From Motacilla alba alba (lineage: Eukaryota > Chordata > Aves > Passeriformes > Motacillidae): a DNA stretch of 64,000 nucleotides. The stretch spans positions 79,175,801 to 79,239,800 of the forward strand of contig NC_052017.1 in the NCBI RefSeq assembly GCF_015832195.1, given 5' to 3'. The notes below the pieces were generated by a model. It saw only the letters and a list, made by a program, of their open reading frames with translations, searched no databases and was not told the origin of the DNA. Shown here piece after piece: positions 61,427-64,000 of the stretch (position 1 is its first letter; every line of letters starts with the position of its first letter). The position numbers were made by a program, and so were the translations under genes.

Positions 61427-63498
61427 GCCCTGATAAACATTTAAATTCCAGTAGCTAAAACTCTTACCCTCATAAGAAGATCAGGAGAAAGATACAAGGT
61501 TTTCAAGAAATGAAGGCAAAGAATCGTTGAACACAAGGTACATATAGTCATAAAACATTTAATCAAGTCAGGATTGCAAGACAATGGCCAGGGGCAGAGA
61601 ACATGAGCTACACAGAAGTTTCACAATATGTGTGATTTTACTGAGCCATTAATAATATTTACCTCCTCTATTTTTTCCTCTTCAGCCACATTTTTCATCA
61701 TTACCATCACTTCTCCACTTTACAGAGACAATATGGATGCAACAGGTGAGAACCAGTGAAACAGAGAGGGTTTTAATGCTAATTGGTCAAAAATTAAATA
61801 TGTAAATCACCATGACTTCTGTTCTTTCAAGGCTAAAGCGGAACATAAGTTACCTGTTTTCCAATTTTGTATGCCATAAGCTGCTCTTTTGCTTCAGTTA
61901 ATTTATGATTTGTTCCTTGATTATGAACCTTTGAGAAAGGCTATGAATTAGTGTGAAACAAATGGATTAGCCTGGAAAGAAAGATACATTCTGCTTTGAA
62001 GAAGAAAAACTCAGAAAGTTAAAAACAAAAAAAGCCATGTTGAGCAAGCTCTAATATAATTTGACATTCCAGGATAGGCATCTGGGTACCATGCGTAGAC
62101 TAAACCCACTGCTCAAATTTCTCATGCCCAACACTTCCCACTCTCCCTTGCTTGCTGTTTGGCTTTGATACAAATGATAAAACCTACTGCAGTCGTGACT
62201 GTGCCACTGCTGGAGACTTAGTTGTGGGATTTCCCCTCAGCCCCTTGTTTGTCACCATTTTCCACATTGCATTCTCAGACTTATCCAAAAGCTGGGAGTT
62301 AGGGAGCTAACTTGTAAGGTTTATTAGACAGCTTTCTCCCTCCCTTCCCTCCTCTCTCTATCTCACAGCCCTCTTCCCCGTACACACTCCCCCATCTGAG
62401 TAGGAATGATGCCTTCATAATGGGATGAACTCCTAGTTCCCATGTGTAAAATCGGTAGCTTGATATTTCCTTTGCTAAATGGTCGTAGATGTGCAACTCT
62501 CTTCCATTTTCTTCAGTTTCTTCACCCATTTACTACCTTTTAGCCGAGGCTTCTGAGCATCCTGGGGCATCCTTCTCCAGACATTTCTGTTGTTGAGAGC
62601 AGGACTGGCTCTCTGCTAACAAGCCAATGCTTCCCAATGAGCCTGCAAGTGGCTAATGCTCATTGCAGTGCTGTTACCAGTGCATTGTGTAAGTGCCATT
62701 CAGCTCTGACCTTTCTGGTCACCTTAAACTGGGAACTGCAAAGGTAGTTCTGCTATGAAACTCTTAAATCCCTGCAAAACTTTCAAGCTTTTACTGGAAA
62801 TGTTCAGTTTCTTGAGCCTGCCCACACAGCAACAGTGTGTTCAAAATAAAGCCATTAACAGAACTGCAAACAATTTAAAAGTCAAAGAAGTTATGTTGAA
62901 TAAGACTCACTCTTATTTTTTGGTACTTCAGGATTTAATCAACCGTATTTTCTGTCTGAGTAAACTCAGCAGAGAATAACCCCACCAGGATTAGGTGCTG
63001 TGAAAAAAACTATTAACCTATGCATGCTGATTTAGGTCTCAAAGTGCTACACAGGAGTTACAAGGGATTGCTATGGGTAATAAAGAGTGGAAGTTTAGAA
63101 GTCATTCTCTATATTTAGAACAAATGTTTTCTGTTTTAAGTTAATTCAGTAGTTGTGGAAGCAGATACAGAGGCTTTAGTAGCATTGAAATTATTTAAAC
63201 TATGAAATCTAATTTTCTTTTATTTTGGAGACAGAAAGAAAATGTTAAGGAACTGAATTATTGCATTTCAAAAGATATTTTATTTGCTTTTGGACATGTC
63301 AGTTTTGGGTGCTATAATTTTTTGACAGTATTCGTGATTAAATTATCCCAAGTCTTAGACATTAACATGTGAAATATATGTCTCTGAACATGTTACACAT
63401 GAGCAATCCTTGCAAACATTGGTGCCGCAAACCAATAGGTCCAGTCTTTGTCTCTTGATTTTTACTTGGGGTTTTATTGGTTGATTTTCTTTTCTTAG

Positions 63499-63561
63499 TT
63501 TTGTTTGGTTGGTTGGTTTTTGCTTTGTTTTTGTTTTGGGTTTTTTTTGTTTGTTTGTTTT
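63499..63561. repeat. (GTTT)n / GGTT-rich simple repeat
   Basis: Runs of GGTT and GTTT units interrupted by T-runs. This explains the T- and F-rich 61-codon frame at 63505-63690, which I do not regard as a gene. Confidence 0.85.
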
Positions 63562-64000
63562 AGATTTTTAGTTTTTTTAATTAATCTGTGTCAACAGTTC
63601 TGGTCTATTAAGTTCTATGACTGTTATTTTCATTTTGTGCTTTCACGAGTACTAGGAAAGAGAGAATATCAAGTGTCTCCTTATTTGTAGGCTTTTACTT
63701 CCCCAATTATTTTAGTTGCTAAATTAAGTGTGAAATACACTTACATCAATAATTCTTGAGATAAGCAAAGTTGTTAGATGATATTGGTTGTATTTGGATG
63801 GTTCGTCTGGAAGGACATTGAATATCTTGGAAAAAACATGCTTGTTATCATTCCAGTGTAAAAAAATGATAATAGGAAATAGTTAACCTGTACAGACAAA
63901 GAGACCTGATGAGATTTTAGAAAAGCATGCTTTGCTCACCAGTACAAACAGGAGAGCATTTTGAAGACAAAGTTTGTCCTGGAGTGGCTAAACCAGAGCT

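Larger units (their letters stand above)
60004..64000. other. unique AT-rich sequence, no gene recognised
   Basis: It includes an AT-rich patch with alternating TATA/TGTA words (about 60660-60790), an A-rich run (61387-61426), a G+C-richer and pyrimidine-tract segment (about 62150-62750) and a GTTT-rich repeat (63499-63561). The short frames match nothing I know. Confidence 0.55.

Noticed and set aside
1..64000. CRISPR arrays, prokaryotic operons, plasmid or phage features
   Set aside because: No regularly spaced repeats, no dense long reading frames; the repeats are those of a bird nuclear genome.
1..64000. Strand bias of elements (most CR1 in plus, most LTRs in minus) as a clue to a host transcript
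   Set aside because: Few elements, several uncertain, and the two classes would point to opposite transcript strands.

Overview
The window looks like a stretch of bird nuclear genome, and I find no protein-coding gene, tRNA, rRNA or CRISPR array in it. The bird assignment rests on the repeats. Several chicken-repeat-1 (CR1) non-LTR retrotransposon copies end in the diagnostic 8-bp terminal repeats (ATTCTGTG, ATTTTATG, ATTCTATG types). There are also endogenous-retrovirus LTRs of kinds I know only from birds. The species cannot be fixed from this sequence. The DNA is AT-rich, no known exon was recognised, and all open reading frames are short. The longest one outside repeats is 147 codons. This fits a gene desert or a very long intron.

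Layout: 1-1404 unique sequence; 1405-1920 CR1 (+); 1921-10301 unique; 10302-10945 CR1 (-); 10946-18569 unique, with a strong hairpin at 15085-15111; 18570-20302 CR1 (+) with reverse-transcriptase remnants, split by a complete solo LTR at 19475-19903; 21625-21742 and 25820-26012 LTR fragments (-); 28881-30140 CpG-containing candidate regulatory DNA; 31430-31504 microsatellite; 32500-32662 and 32908-33801 possible LTR pieces; 36528-36956 CR1 (+); 37374-38142 avian ERVL-like LTR (+) with degenerate internal repeats; 42160-43445 old CR1 coding remnant (+); 43603-44004 CR1 (+); 51401-51835 second old CR1 (+); 57595-57801 CR1 (+); 59410-59490 CR1 tail (-); 59558-60003 possible LTR (-); then unique sequence to the end.

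No gene system operates here. The mobile elements are dead: the CR1 copies are 5'-truncated and carry stops or lost catalytic residues, and the LTRs are solitary or broken. The best functional candidates are non-coding. They are the block around 28925-29125 with a CRE octamer and a TATA-like box, the E-box/homeodomain cluster at 22632-22676, the homeodomain/SOX cluster at 26521-26625, and an 11-bp GC-containing hairpin at 15085-15111. I found no evidence of a new biological system. The clearest event is the LTR insertion into an already resident CR1, which preserves target duplications and terminal inverted repeats.
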